In this document: piece after piece, positions 46,606 to 55,615 of the stretch
How the letters are laid out: each line of letters starts with the position of its first letter
How positions within the stretch are numbered: position 1 is the stretch's first letter
NCBI GenBank assembly: GCA_963714055.1
Contig: OY970227.1
Span: 3,100,001 to 3,164,000 of the forward strand
Reading direction: 5' to 3'
Length of the DNA stretch: 64,000 bases
Source of the DNA: JACDBE01 sp963714055
Lineage (GTDB): Bacteria; Actinomycetota; Acidimicrobiia; Spongiisociales; UBA5794
Made by a program: the position numbers and the translations under genes
The notes under the pieces: model-generated
Told to the model about the DNA's origin: nothing
The model's database searches: none
What the model saw: the letters and a program-made list of their open reading frames with translations, nothing else

Positions 46606-47715
46606 TCACAGCGAGGCGGCCACCTGCTGCCACGCCTCGCTGGCCGGGTCGAGCACCGAGAAGTGGTCGATGTCGGGGTACACCGCGGTCACGTCCGCCC
46701 CTGTGGAGGTCGCCGTCTCGGCGTACCGGGTTGAGAACTCCACCGGGACGACGGTGTCGCCGACGCCGTGGACGATCAGCTGGCGGGCCCGCGGGGGGTG
46801 TGCCATCGGGGATACGTCTCCCGTCGGGTCGATGCCATCGACGAACTGCTCCGGGCTGGGGGCGCCGGTGCCCAGCTCGATGGCCCGGGCCAGGTCGGTG
46901 ATGGGTGCCATGGCCACGACGGTGTCGACGATCGGCGCCCGAGCCGCCACCAGGGCGAGCTGGGCACCGGCGGAATGGCCCACGAGGGTGATCCGGTCGG
47001 TCCCGGTGTCGCCGGCGACCCGGTCGACCGCCGCCGCCACGTCCTCACCGGTCGCCGGCCACCCGCCGTCGCAACCCAGCCGGCGGTATTCGACGTTGGC
47101 GGTGGTCCATCCCCGCGCGGAGAGGTCGACGGCGAGGGTGTCGATGGTGTCCCGCCCCCACTCGCGTCGCCAGAAGCCGCCGTGGAGGAACACGGCGACG
47201 CCGGTCCGGTCGCCGGGGGCTCGGCGGACATCCATCACCTGCTCGGGGTGGTCTCCGTAGGAGACCGTGTCGTAGGGAGCAGCGGCCCGATTCACCAGCA
47301 GTCGGAGGGCGTCGTGGTACCCGATGGTCCCCCTGCCGAAGATCGAGCGGACGACGGCGGGAGCGACCAGCGAGACCGCCCGCCACGGCTCCCGGGCGTG
47401 GATGTCGGACAGATGGACTTCGACGGCGGGTAGCGCCACTCCGAGCAGGGCGTCGTGGACGGCGTATGAGGTGTGGGTGAGGGCCCCGGGATTGATGACG
47501 ATCCCGTCGGCGTCGGTGCGGGCGGCGTGGATCCGGTCGATGACGGCACCCTCGTGGTTCGACTGGAAGGTGGTGACCTCGACGCCGAGCCGGTGTCCCC
47601 ACTCCACCACCCGCTCGTCGAGTTGCTCCAGTGTCTCCCGACCGTAGATGTCCGGCTCCCGCACACCGAGGAGGTTGAGGTTGGGCCCGTTGATGACGGC
47701 GATGCGGAGCGGCAT
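46606..47715 (-). CDS. aroQ: Fusion: type II 3-dehydroquinase (AroQ) + alpha/beta hydrolase
   Basis: 369 residues in one uninterrupted frame. Residues 1-145 are a complete AroQ (INGPNLNLLGVREPDIYG, QSNHEGAVID, INPGALTHTSYAVHDAL, EVHLSDIHAREPWR, GRGTIGYHDAL), the third shikimate-pathway step. From about 150 an alpha/beta hydrolase follows: YGDHPEQV, oxyanion HGGFWRREWG, nucleophile LVGHSAGAQLALVAA, acid VHGVGDTVVP and histidine IDHFSV. The hydrolase resembles kynurenine formamidase-like esterases. Leaderless: TAACCT is 6 bases before ATG and lies in the edge of the 47.7 kb repeat array. Confidence 0.85.
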   Translation of the reverse strand: MPLRIAVINGPNLNLLGVREPDIYGRETLEQLDERVVEWGHRLGVEVTTFQSNHEGAVIDRIHAARTDADGIVINPGALTHTSYAVHDALLGVALPAVEVHLSDIHAREPWRAVSLVAPAVVRSIFGRGTIGYHDALRLLVNRAAAPYDTVSYGDHPEQVMDVRRAPGDRTGVAVFLHGGFWRREWGRDTIDTLAVDLSARGWTTANVEYRRLGCDGGWPATGEDVAAAVDRVAGDTGTDRITLVGHSAGAQLALVAARAPIVDTVVAMAPITDLARAIELGTGAPSPEQFVDGIDPTGDVSPMAHPPRARQLIVHGVGDTVVPVEFSTRYAETATSTGADVTAVYPDIDHFSVLDPASEAWQQVAASL

Positions 47716-47721
47716 GAAGAG

Positions 47722-47930
47722 AGGTTACGGCGTCAGCCGGAACCTCGGCGATGGGGGTTGGGGGTCCCCCATCGCTCCGCGATGAGCCGTGAGGCGAAGA
47801 GCCATGATGAGGTGGTTACGGCGTCAGCCGGAACCTCGGCGATGGGGGCTGGGGGTTCCCCATCGCTCTGGGATGAGCCGTGAGGCGAAGAGCCATGATT
47901 GAGGTGGTTACGGCTTCAGCCGGATGGTGA
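47722..47930. repeat. Tandem array of a 91-92-bp hairpin repeat (array 2)
   Basis: Units start at 47723, 47814 and 47906 (third partial). Each has the GATGGGGG...CCCCATC hairpin and ends AAGAGCCATGAT. Related to array 1 at 43471-43680. The left edge supplies the -10 box of the AroQ fusion gene. The partial third unit contains the stop codon of the lipoate ligase gene, so that gene's 3' end runs into the repeat. Confidence 0.9.
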
Positions 47931-48670
47931 TGGTGGCTGGTGGCCGGCGGCGACAGCGACGATGTGCGGATCGAGGGGTGCCGGCACGAGGTCGAACCGG
48001 TCCTCGAGGGCGGCAACCATCGCTTCAGTGGCAGCCTTCACCGTGACCGAAGGGTCGACGTCGGTGAGGGCTCCCGCCGTGGCCGGGTCCCACTCCAGGC
48101 CCATCGCCCGGTACACCGGCACCAGGGCGCGCCGCACCAGGTCGGGGCGGCCCACCACGATGACCCCGCCGACGTGGGCGGCGTGGCGGGCCAGTCGCTG
48201 GCCGACGCCCATCAGCTTGAGGCGGCCGTCGTGGTGCACGCTCCAGCCGCCAGGGCAGTACTCGCCGGGGATCTCCCCGATCTCGGACGTGATCCCCAGA
48301 GCCGCGCGAAGGCGTCCACGACCACCTCGTCCAGGGCGGCGAACCTCGCCGTGATCCCGGGCCGGGGGTCGGAGTCGGGGATGGTCCAGGCGAACGACAG
48401 GGTGTGCTCGGTGAACACGGCGGCCCGGCCCCCGGCCATCCGCTCCACGGCGGCGAAGCCGGCGTCGGTGGCCGCCTCGACCGCCTCCGGGTAGCGGCGG
48501 TCGATGGTGTCCCGCTTGCCGAAGGCGACCACCCGGCCAGGGACGTGGATCCTGAAGGTCTCGGTGATCGACCCTTCGGACGCCGCCCGCAGCATCGCCC
48601 GGGAGATCTCGGTGTCGAGCGAAGGCGGTTCGGGATGCCCTTCGGTGACCAGGTGCACGGTGCGAGGCAT
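47916..48670 (-). CDS. Lipoate-protein ligase A family protein, frameshifted
   Basis: Biotin/lipoate A/B ligase fold. The first frame has ITETFRIHVPGRVVAFGKRDTIDRRYPEAV, GFAAVERMAGGRAAVFTEHTLSFAW. One base appears missing near 48297-48301. Continuing in the next frame gives GITSEIGEIPGEYCPGGWSVHHDGRLK and MGVGQRLARHAAHVGGVIVV. Corrected length is about 251 residues. Leaderless: TACGCT is 6 bases before ATG. The C-terminal end lies in a repeat unit. Activity on lipoate or octanoate is inferred from the family. Confidence 0.8.
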
Positions 48671-48829
48671 CGGGCGAGCGTACCGAGGGATCGCTACCGG
48701 GATAGCGGGGGACCGCCGTTAGGCTTCTTGGGCACGCCCCGGATCCGTTCCAGCCCCCGTGCGAGGTGGAGCCGGGGGGTCCACGGGGGGCGGTGCTCCC
48801 CGTGTGCGAGGCCTCGAAGAAGGTGCCGG

Positions 48830-49528
48830 ATGACGTGGCGAAGGCTCGCCCTGGTGGCGGTCGTGGCAGCTGTGCTCGCCGCGTGCAGCGACAGCCAGCT
48901 CCTCGACGAGCTGGGTGAGCGCTCCCATCAGTACGTCCAGGGCACCACCACGATCCCGCCGGTGACCACGGCTCCCGGTGACAGGCAGGGGGGGATCGGG
49001 GTCAAGGACATCGGGCGCAATGTGAGCTGGTACAACGAGGGCATCGAGACCGGTCCCACCTTCGAGACGGCGGTGGTGATCTCGGCGGTGTGGCAGCGAG
49101 GCAACGGCCAGGACCGGTTCATCCAGGCCAGCCCCCGGGAGGTCTCCGCCGCCCTGCCCGGCGTCCAGTTCCCGTCACTCGTGCCCCGCACGACGGAGTC
49201 GATCACCAGCCAGCTGGTATACGACACCGCCTCCGCCACCCTCGACGCCGGCGTGTCCGCCGCCTTCGGGCTGTGGTCCGGCGAGCCCTACCGAGCCCAG
49301 GACGACCAGGTCGGCGTGTTGCGCATCGGGCAGGAGCTCACCGTGCGCCGGCGTGACGGCATCCGGGTGATCGAGGTCGAGGACGGGATCAACCTGCTGT
49401 GGACCGATGGGGCGTACCAATACGAGCTCTTCTGCCACGAGGAGCTCGCCGAGGCACAGTGTCAGCGGCTGGCCCGTTCCTTCGTGCCGCTCGAGGTGAT
49501 CGTCGGCCCCGGAGTGCCGGAGGACTGA
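48830..49528 (+). CDS. Lipoprotein, unknown
   Basis: 232 residues. Signal with lipobox AVLAAC (Cys about residue 19), a Thr/Pro-rich linker (GTTTIPPVTTAPG), then a compact domain with many beta strands (ETAVVISAVWQRGNGQDRF, IRVIEVEDGINLLWTDGAYQY). Two late cysteines may pair. AAGAAGGT before ATG. No family recognised. Upstream of the ABC exporter on the same strand with 48 bases between, but the exporter has its own promoter. Confidence 0.7.
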   Translation: MTWRRLALVAVVAAVLAACSDSQLLDELGERSHQYVQGTTTIPPVTTAPGDRQGGIGVKDIGRNVSWYNEGIETGPTFETAVVISAVWQRGNGQDRFIQASPREVSAALPGVQFPSLVPRTTESITSQLVYDTASATLDAGVSAAFGLWSGEPYRAQDDQVGVLRIGQELTVRRRDGIRVIEVEDGINLLWTDGAYQYELFCHEELAEAQCQRLARSFVPLEVIVGPGVPED

Positions 49529-49576
49529 CCCCCGGTCGCCGTACGACTCGCCCGGCCCGGCCGGTAGCGTGCCCGT

Positions 49577-51457
49577 GTGGTTTACGGCCCATCGGCCTGG
49601 TCCTACGTCCGATTCGACGACACCGGCCCGCCTCCCCAGGTGGACAGGGCCCTTCTCGGACGCGTCCTCCGCTACGGCACGCCGTACAAGCGCAAGATGG
49701 CGATCGTCCTCGCCACGATCCTGGTCATCTCGGTGCTGGCGCTGGCGCCGCCGCTCATCATGCGCACCCTGATCGACCAGGCCATCCCCGACGAGGATCT
49801 CGGCCTGGTCACCCTGTTGGGGGTGATCATGGTCGCCGTCCCGTTGGTCAGCGGGCTGTTCGGCGTGCTGCAGCGGTGGGCTTCCTCGGCGGTGGGCGAA
49901 GGGATCATCTTCGACCTGCGCAACCAGCTGTACGAGCACGTGCTCGGGATGTCGCTGGGGTTCTTCACGGCGACCCGCACCGGCGAGCTCATGTCTCGTC
50001 TCAACAACGACGTGGTGGGGGCCCAGCAGGCGGTGACCGGCACGTTCATCTCGCTGGTCTCCAACATCGTGGCGGTGGCGGCCACCCTGGTGGTGATGCT
50101 CCGCCTCGAGTGGCGTCTCACCCTCCTGGCGGTGGCGATCTTCCCGCTGTTCATCTATGCCTCGCGCCGGGTTGGGAAGTTGCTGCGGGTCGTGCGGCGC
50201 CACCAGCTGGAGCGGAATGCGGCGATGAACTCCCACATGCAGGAGACGCTCGGGGTGTCCGGGGCGCTGCTGGTCAAGCTGTTCGGCCGGAACCGCGAGG
50301 AGGAGGCCAAGTTCTCCACCGAGGCGGGGGCGGTGCGCGATCTCGGGGTGCGCCAGGCCACCATCGGTCGCTGGTTCTACATGGCGCTCGGCGTGATGGG
50401 GGCGCTCGGCTCGGCGGTCGTGTTCTGGACCGGGGCGGTCCTCGCCATCAACGGCGCCATCACCGTCGGGACCATCGTCGCCCTTTCGGCGTACCTGGGC
50501 AGCCTGTACGGGCCGCTCACCGCCCTGTCGAACACCCGGGTCGAGTTCGCCACGTCCCTGGTGTCCTTCGAGCGGGTGTTCGAGGTGCTCGACATGCGCC
50601 ACGCCATCGTGGAGGAGGCCAACCCGGTGCGGCCCGGTCGGTTCGCCGGGGCCATCGAGTTCGACCACGTCTGGTTCGCCTACGGGGGCAGCTCCGGTTT
50701 GGAGACGGTGGAGCGGATCGGCCGGGGCCCGCTCCAGGTCACCGACGCCGTCCCCGTCGGGCGCCCGGTCGAGTGGGCGCTGCGGGACGTGACCTTCCGG
50801 GTCGAGCCCGGAGAGTTGATAGCTCTGGTCGGCCCTTCCGGCGCCGGCAAGACGACCACCACCTACCTGGTTCCCCGCCTGTACGAAGTCGACCGGGGTG
50901 CGGTGCGCATCGACGGCCACGACGTGCGCACCCTCGACCGGGAGGACCTCGCCGCCGCCATCGGCGTCGTCACCCAGGAGGCGTACCTCTTCCACGACAC
51001 CATCGCGGTGAACCTGCGGTACGCCAAGCCGGACGCCTCCGACGAGGAGCTTCGGGTCGCCGCCGGGCTGGCCAACATCGCCGCCCTCATCGACGGCCTC
51101 CCCAGGGGGTACGACACGCCCGTCGGCGAACGGGGCTACCGCCTGTCGGGCGGCGAGAAACAGCGCATCGCCATCGCCCGCGTGATCCTCCGCGACCCGC
51201 AGATCCTGATCCTCGACGAGGCCACCTCACACCTCGACGCCCACAGCGAGGCGCTCATCCAGGACGCTCTCGAGAAGGTGATGGAGGGCCGCACGTCGCT
51301 GGTCATCGCCCACCGCCTGTCGACGATCCTGTCCGCCGACCGCATCCTGGTGATGGAGTCGGGCAGCCTGGTCGAATGGGGGACCCACTCCGAGTTGCTC
51401 GCCGCCGGCGGGCTCTACGCCTCGCTGTACCGCACCCAATTCGCCACCACGGCCTGA
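49577..51457 (+). CDS. ABC exporter, fused membrane and ATPase domains (MsbA/LmrA-like)
   Basis: 626 residues. Six membrane helices in about 40-330 (first IVLATILVISVLALAPPLIM), then an ATPase domain with Walker A GPSGAGKTTTT (about 420), signature LSGGEKQR (about 522) and Walker B ILILDEATSHLD. An insert of about 35 residues (SGLETVERIGRGPLQVTDAV) lies between the first strand of the ATPase domain and its Walker A. Works as homodimer or heterodimer; substrate, lipid or drug, unknown. Leaderless: TAGCGT 6 bases before GTG. Confidence 0.9.
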   Translation: MVYGPSAWSYVRFDDTGPPPQVDRALLGRVLRYGTPYKRKMAIVLATILVISVLALAPPLIMRTLIDQAIPDEDLGLVTLLGVIMVAVPLVSGLFGVLQRWASSAVGEGIIFDLRNQLYEHVLGMSLGFFTATRTGELMSRLNNDVVGAQQAVTGTFISLVSNIVAVAATLVVMLRLEWRLTLLAVAIFPLFIYASRRVGKLLRVVRRHQLERNAAMNSHMQETLGVSGALLVKLFGRNREEEAKFSTEAGAVRDLGVRQATIGRWFYMALGVMGALGSAVVFWTGAVLAINGAITVGTIVALSAYLGSLYGPLTALSNTRVEFATSLVSFERVFEVLDMRHAIVEEANPVRPGRFAGAIEFDHVWFAYGGSSGLETVERIGRGPLQVTDAVPVGRPVEWALRDVTFRVEPGELIALVGPSGAGKTTTTYLVPRLYEVDRGAVRIDGHDVRTLDREDLAAAIGVVTQEAYLFHDTIAVNLRYAKPDASDEELRVAAGLANIAALIDGLPRGYDTPVGERGYRLSGGEKQRIAIARVILRDPQILILDEATSHLDAHSEALIQDALEKVMEGRTSLVIAHRLSTILSADRILVMESGSLVEWGTHSELLAAGGLYASLYRTQFATTA

Positions 51458-51513
51458 CACGGCACCAGGCGGCGGTCAACGTGTGACTACGGCGCACGGT
51501 TACGCTGGCACAC

Positions 51514-52155
51514 GTGACGCCAACCGCTCGTCGAACGGGCTGGGTCCCGGTCAGCGCGATCAGGCTGGCGGGGACGGTGACGGGGCTGGCGCTGGCCGCC
51601 CTCCTCGCCTCCTGCAACAGCTCGCCTCCGACAGCCACCGGGTACTTCGAGGAGCTCTCCGGGCAGCTGACCGACCTCTCCGAAACGGTGACCGCCCGGC
51701 AGGCCGACTTCGGCGAGGATCTGTCCGCCCAGCTCGCCGACCTTCACGGCTCGACGGATTTCGCCGACCTGGCGGCAATGGCGGCGTACTTCGACCAGGC
51801 CGGTGAGCTGGCCATCGTCAAGACCGCCGATCTCTTTTCCCAGACCGGCTCCGAGCTGCGCAGCATGGTCGACGGGCTAGAGGAGATGGAGCCGCCCCCC
51901 GAGCTCGAACTGGCCCATGAAGACCTCATCACCGCCGGCTCGGACCTGGTGGCCGCCATCCCCGCCGCCACCGAGACGGTCCGCAGCCTGGACTCGATCG
52001 ACCAGCTGCGTGAGTCGCTCGACGGTTCCGATTTCGCCGCCGCTTCACAGCGGTTCGCCATTGCCTGCACGAACCTGGCGACGGCGGCCACCTCGGCCGG
52101 GGTGGCGGTCGAGCTGGAGTGTCCCGACCTGCTGGCTGTCACCCAGGTGTCGTGA
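51514..52155 (+). CDS. Lipoprotein, helical, unknown
   Basis: 213 residues. Signal sequence with lipobox ALLASC (Cys about residue 34). Mature region predicted helical with repeated heptad-like stretches (GYFEELSGQLTDLSETVTARQ, LELAHEDLITAGSDLVAAIPAATETV) and two late cysteines. It has the look of small actinobacterial lipoproteins of unknown role. A TACGCT box is 7 bases before GTG. Overlaps the Nudix gene by GTGA, so translated together. Confidence 0.7.
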   Translation: MTPTARRTGWVPVSAIRLAGTVTGLALAALLASCNSSPPTATGYFEELSGQLTDLSETVTARQADFGEDLSAQLADLHGSTDFADLAAMAAYFDQAGELAIVKTADLFSQTGSELRSMVDGLEEMEPPPELELAHEDLITAGSDLVAAIPAATETVRSLDSIDQLRESLDGSDFAAASQRFAIACTNLATAATSAGVAVELECPDLLAVTQVS

Positions 52156-52682
52156 CACCGCGGGTCCCCCCGGGGATGGCCGACGGTCTCGTGCTCCCCA
52201 TCGTCTCGGCGCTGGTGTACTCATCGACGGACCATGGGCACATCTTGCTGCAGCGAAGGGACAAGCCGGGCGAGCCGGTGCAAGGCCTGCTCGAGCTGCC
52301 CGGCGGCCGATGGGAGGCGGGGGAGCGACCCGATACCGCGGTCGCCCGTGAGGTCCTCGAAGAGACCGGCGTAATGGTGACCGCGGTAGCCGCCGCCGTC
52401 ACCCTCGGGTCCCGGCCCGGCGGCGGCAGCGCCACCGCCATCCCGATCGCGGTGGTGAACGGCATCGGCGACGGCTTCCCGTCCATGCACGTCCTGTTCG
52501 AGTGCTACGGCGAAGGCGACCCGCGGCCGGTACCGGGCGAGACCGCCGACCCGCGGTGGTGGCCGGTGGCGGAAGTCGTCGCCCTGCTCGAAGCCGACCC
52601 CGGCGCCTTCGTCCCCCACACCGAGGCGATGCTGCGGGCGGGGCTGGGGAGGGTCACTCCTCTCCGGGAACCTCAACCCTGA
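52152..52682 (+). CDS. Nudix hydrolase
   Basis: 176 residues. Complete Nudix box LELPGGRWEAGERPDTAVAREVLEETGV. Beta strands before it (LVLPIVSALVYSSTDHGHILLQRRD) fit MutT-like pyrophosphohydrolases. GTG start inside the GTGA overlap with the lipoprotein gene. The 3' end overlaps the convergent universal stress gene by 29 bases. Substrate not predictable. Confidence 0.85.
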   Translation: MTPRVPPGMADGLVLPIVSALVYSSTDHGHILLQRRDKPGEPVQGLLELPGGRWEAGERPDTAVAREVLEETGVMVTAVAAAVTLGSRPGGGSATAIPIAVVNGIGDGFPSMHVLFECYGEGDPRPVPGETADPRWWPVAEVVALLEADPGAFVPHTEAMLRAGLGRVTPLREPQP

Positions 52683-53145
52683 CCGGAGGAGGCAGGACCA
52701 GCACCGGGCGGGCGCACTCCAGCGTCACCCGGGCCGAGACGCTCTCCCACGCCTCCTGGTGGAAGATGGGGCGCGTTGCCCCGAGTACCACGATGTCCGC
52801 CTCGAGCTTCGTCGCCAGACCCGAGATGGTGGCGGCCGGGTCTTCGCCTTCGAGGTAGACGGCGTCGGCGTGGACCCCGTCCTCGGCCAGCGCCTGGAGC
52901 AGCGGCTCGCACATCCGCCGGCCCCGCTCCTCGACGTACCGCTCGACCACCGAGTCCTCGGTGTCGCCGTCGCCGCCGGTCGCCGTAGGGCTCCAGTCGT
53001 CCGAGCCGAGTTGGTCGAGGAAGCTCCTGGGCACCTCGATCACCGTGGTGACCGTCACCCGGCCGTCCTCGCCGACCAGCCTCTTGGTGAACTCGACGAC
53101 CTGGCCGGGGCCGAGTACCCCGGACGTGGCGATGAGCACGTGCAT
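52654..53145 (-). CDS. Universal stress protein family
   Basis: 163 residues with the UspA fold: HVLIATSGVLGPGQVVEFTKRLVGEDG at the start, the ATP-site-like region ADIVVLGATRPIFHQEAWESVSARVTLECARPVLVLPPP at the end. The usual G-2x-G-9x-G-S/T motif is altered, so ATP binding is uncertain. TAGCAT lies 7 bases before ATG. Convergent overlap with the Nudix gene. Confidence 0.75.
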   Translation of the reverse strand: MHVLIATSGVLGPGQVVEFTKRLVGEDGRVTVTTVIEVPRSFLDQLGSDDWSPTATGGDGDTEDSVVERYVEERGRRMCEPLLQALAEDGVHADAVYLEGEDPAATISGLATKLEADIVVLGATRPIFHQEAWESVSARVTLECARPVLVLPPPVRVEVPGEE

Positions 53146-53253
53146 GGGGTCGATGCTACGCGCTCACGGGGGCTTGGGCTACGAGGCGGGGCCGGCCGGG
53201 TCGGCCGTTAGTCTCCTCGGGCACTGGTACAGGACCGGCGACGGAGGTGGCGG

Positions 53254-53769
53254 TTGGCCTCATCGGTGACGGCGGAGACGCTCAACAAGGTGCTGTGGCG
53301 CATCCCCAATGTCCTGTGCCTCATCGGCTCCCGGCACGGCGACGAGTGGAACGGGATGACCCAGAGCTGGGTGACCCAGGTGGCCATGGAGCCCGTGCTG
53401 GTCGCCGTCTCCATCGATGCCGGCGCAGTCACCAACCGCTTGGTCAGGGACAGCGGCGTGTTCAGCGTCAACCTGTGGCCCCGGCACGACACCCGGCCCT
53501 TCGTGAAGTTCTCCAAGCCGGCGGTCAAGGAGGACATGACGCTCAACGGCCGCCCCTTCCGCGAGGGTCTCACCGGGGCCCCGGTGTTCACCGAGGCGGC
53601 CGCCTTCATCGAGTGCACCGTGTGGCGGGAGATCCCGTGCGGAACCCACGACCTCTTCCTCGGCGAGGTCGTCGACGCAGGGTTCGGCGACGGTGGCGAG
53701 GACACGCTGGTCGCCCGCATCGAGGACACCCGCATGAAGTACGGCGGGGTCAAGCGCGGCGGTCACTAG
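53254..53769 (+). CDS. Flavin reductase-like domain protein
   Basis: 171 residues. FMN-binding split barrel of the flavin-reductase family: ETLNKVLWRIPNVLCLIGSRHGDEWNGMTQSWVTQVAMEPVLVAVSID, FSVNLWPRHDT and a late YGGVKRGGH. It may supply reduced flavin or act as a stand-alone oxidoreductase. TTG start, 6 bases after GGAGG. Its stop codon overlaps that of the convergent DUF4032 gene. Confidence 0.8.
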   Translation: MASSVTAETLNKVLWRIPNVLCLIGSRHGDEWNGMTQSWVTQVAMEPVLVAVSIDAGAVTNRLVRDSGVFSVNLWPRHDTRPFVKFSKPAVKEDMTLNGRPFREGLTGAPVFTEAAAFIECTVWREIPCGTHDLFLGEVVDAGFGDGGEDTLVARIEDTRMKYGGVKRGGH

Positions 53770-55009
53770 GACGCCGTTGCCGCCGTCTCCGGTTGGCCGT
53801 CGACAGGTTGGGGCTCGATGGCGATGCCGGGCATGCCCTCGGCGACCCAGTGGTCGAACGCCTCGGCGTTGGGGATGTCGCGGCCGGCGGCGGCGCCATC
53901 AGGTAGCGGTGGTGGAGGAAGTCGCAGTAGAGCTGGACGGTGTCACCGTCACCGGCGCAGGCGGCGATCTCGGCCAGCAGGGGCTCGAACACCTCGACCC
54001 GCCACCGGATGGCGCGCACCGACTTGCCGGTGGCGCTGGTGCGCTGCTCCACCGCCTCGTAGTACTGGAGGTCGGTGAGGATCTGGCGCGCCTGCTCCTC
54101 GGAGGCGTCGATCCCGGTGAGGTCGCGCAGCCGTGAGCTGTGGAAGGTCCGACCGCCCACCGACACCTTCACCTCGAGCCGTCTCCCTGGGCCGCCCTCG
54201 TAGGGGAGCAGGTCCATGTCGCCCACCTCGAAGCCGAGGTTGTTGAGCCGCTCCACCCTCTCCTGGACCCGGTAGCCCTCCTCGGCGCCGATGACCACCG
54301 GCTCGGTGAGCTCGGCCCACAGCGCCCGATACACCCGGGCGACGTCCTCGCCCAGCGTCAGGTCGGCGTCGTCGAGGTCGAGTCCCTGCTCGGCGGCGAT
54401 GTCGGCCATCCCCCCGGCCAGGTTCACCACCATGATGTCGAGGTCGTGCTCACGCTGGCCGGCGCTCAGCTCGTCGTGGAGCTCGCTGGTCTCGGCGTCG
54501 ATCATCACAGCCTGGATCGCCCCTGCGTCGTACCGGTACAGGAGGTTGGAGAGGGAGCAGTCGCCCCAGTAGCAGCCGGCGAGGTGCAGCTCCACCAGCA
54601 GCCCGGCCACGGCGTCGAGCATCTGCCGGCGCCGCGGACCGAAGTTGCCCCCCGAGATCAACTCCCGGTAGGTGAAGGTGTACTTCACGTAGCGGGTGAT
54701 GACCGCCGCCGACGGCTCGCGGTCCGCGGCGATCCAGCTCCGGTCGACCAGCCCGGCGGCCTGGGCGACCGGGCTCACCCGGTTCTCGAGGGCGCGCAGC
54801 GTGTTGTACTCGTGCCGGGCCACCCGCCGGGGCAGCTCCTTGATGGCATAGATCTCGTCCTCGAAGGCCACGAAGCGGACCACGTGCCGGTGGAGGCCGG
54901 TCGGCACCTCGACCAGGTGCGAGTCGTCCCATTCCTCGATCGGCGTGGCCCACGGCAGCTCCAGCAGGAAGGGGTGGCCGGGCCGGATCGACAGCGTCGG
55001 AGTGGTCAC
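53766..55009 (-). CDS. DUF4032, lipopolysaccharide-kinase-like protein, frameshifted near the end
   Basis: About 414 residues after correction. N-terminal kinase-like part (FVAFEDEIYAIKELPRRVARHEYNTLR, LHLAGCYWGDCSLSNLLYRYD, AVMIDAETSELHD) resembling lipopolysaccharide kinases, then the DUF4032 region (PYEGGPGRRLEVKVSVGGRTFH). A base is missing near 53895; restored, the end reads LMAAAAGRDIPNAEAFDHW... to TAG at 53766, typical for the family. Leaderless: TACCGT 6 bases before GTG. The longer upstream frame is a shadow. Substrate of the kinase-like part unknown. Confidence 0.82.
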
Positions 55010-55087
55010 GCCGAGACGGTACCGCCGTGCCCGGGCCTCGCGCCGACCCGGACGACGCAGCCGACAGCGCGGCGGTATGGTGGCGCC

Positions 55088-55399
55088 ATGGCGACGTTCC
55101 CGCAACGCATCGAAGTGGTCGACGGGACCCGGGTGGAGATCACCTGGGACGACGGGACCGAGAGCACCTACACGGCCCGCGACCTGCGAACGGCCTGTAT
55201 GTGCGCAGTCTGTCGGGAGCCTGCCGGGGCGGCGGCTCTGGAGGCGATCCTGGCCGGTGACGAACCGGTCACCATCAGTGACACGTCGTTGGTGGGCGGC
55301 TACGCCCTCCGGTTCGTGTTCGGCCCCGACGACCACGGCACTGGGGTCTATCCGCTCGAAGATCTCCGCGCCATGTCAGAGGCCGACACTCCCGCCTGA
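55088..55399 (+). CDS. DUF971 (GBBH-like N-terminal) protein
   Basis: 103 residues. Family marks are RIEVVDGTRVEITWDDGTESTY, then LRTACMCAVCREPAGAAALE with the conserved cysteines, and GGYALRFVFGPDDHGTGVYPLEDLR. Small proteins of this family are linked to iron-sulfur metabolism and to the N-terminus of gamma-butyrobetaine hydroxylase. Leaderless: TATGGT 6 bases before ATG. Divergent from the DUF4032 gene with 78 bases between. Confidence 0.88.
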   Translation: MATFPQRIEVVDGTRVEITWDDGTESTYTARDLRTACMCAVCREPAGAAALEAILAGDEPVTISDTSLVGGYALRFVFGPDDHGTGVYPLEDLRAMSEADTPA

Positions 55400-55615
55400 C
55401 GGAGATCGGCGAGATTGCTGCCCTGGCCGGGCCGGATCACGTCTCCGCAGCCGGGCACGTCTCCGATCGAGGTGGCGTCGACACTCGTCGACGGTGAGCT
55501 ACCGGGTCACTCCGCCGTGGGCGTATCGCCACGAGTGAGATATCGGGTCGACGGCGTCCCACGACCGCATGCTGGATTGCTCGACCACGGTCGCAGACGA
55601 TGCTGTACTGCACTA

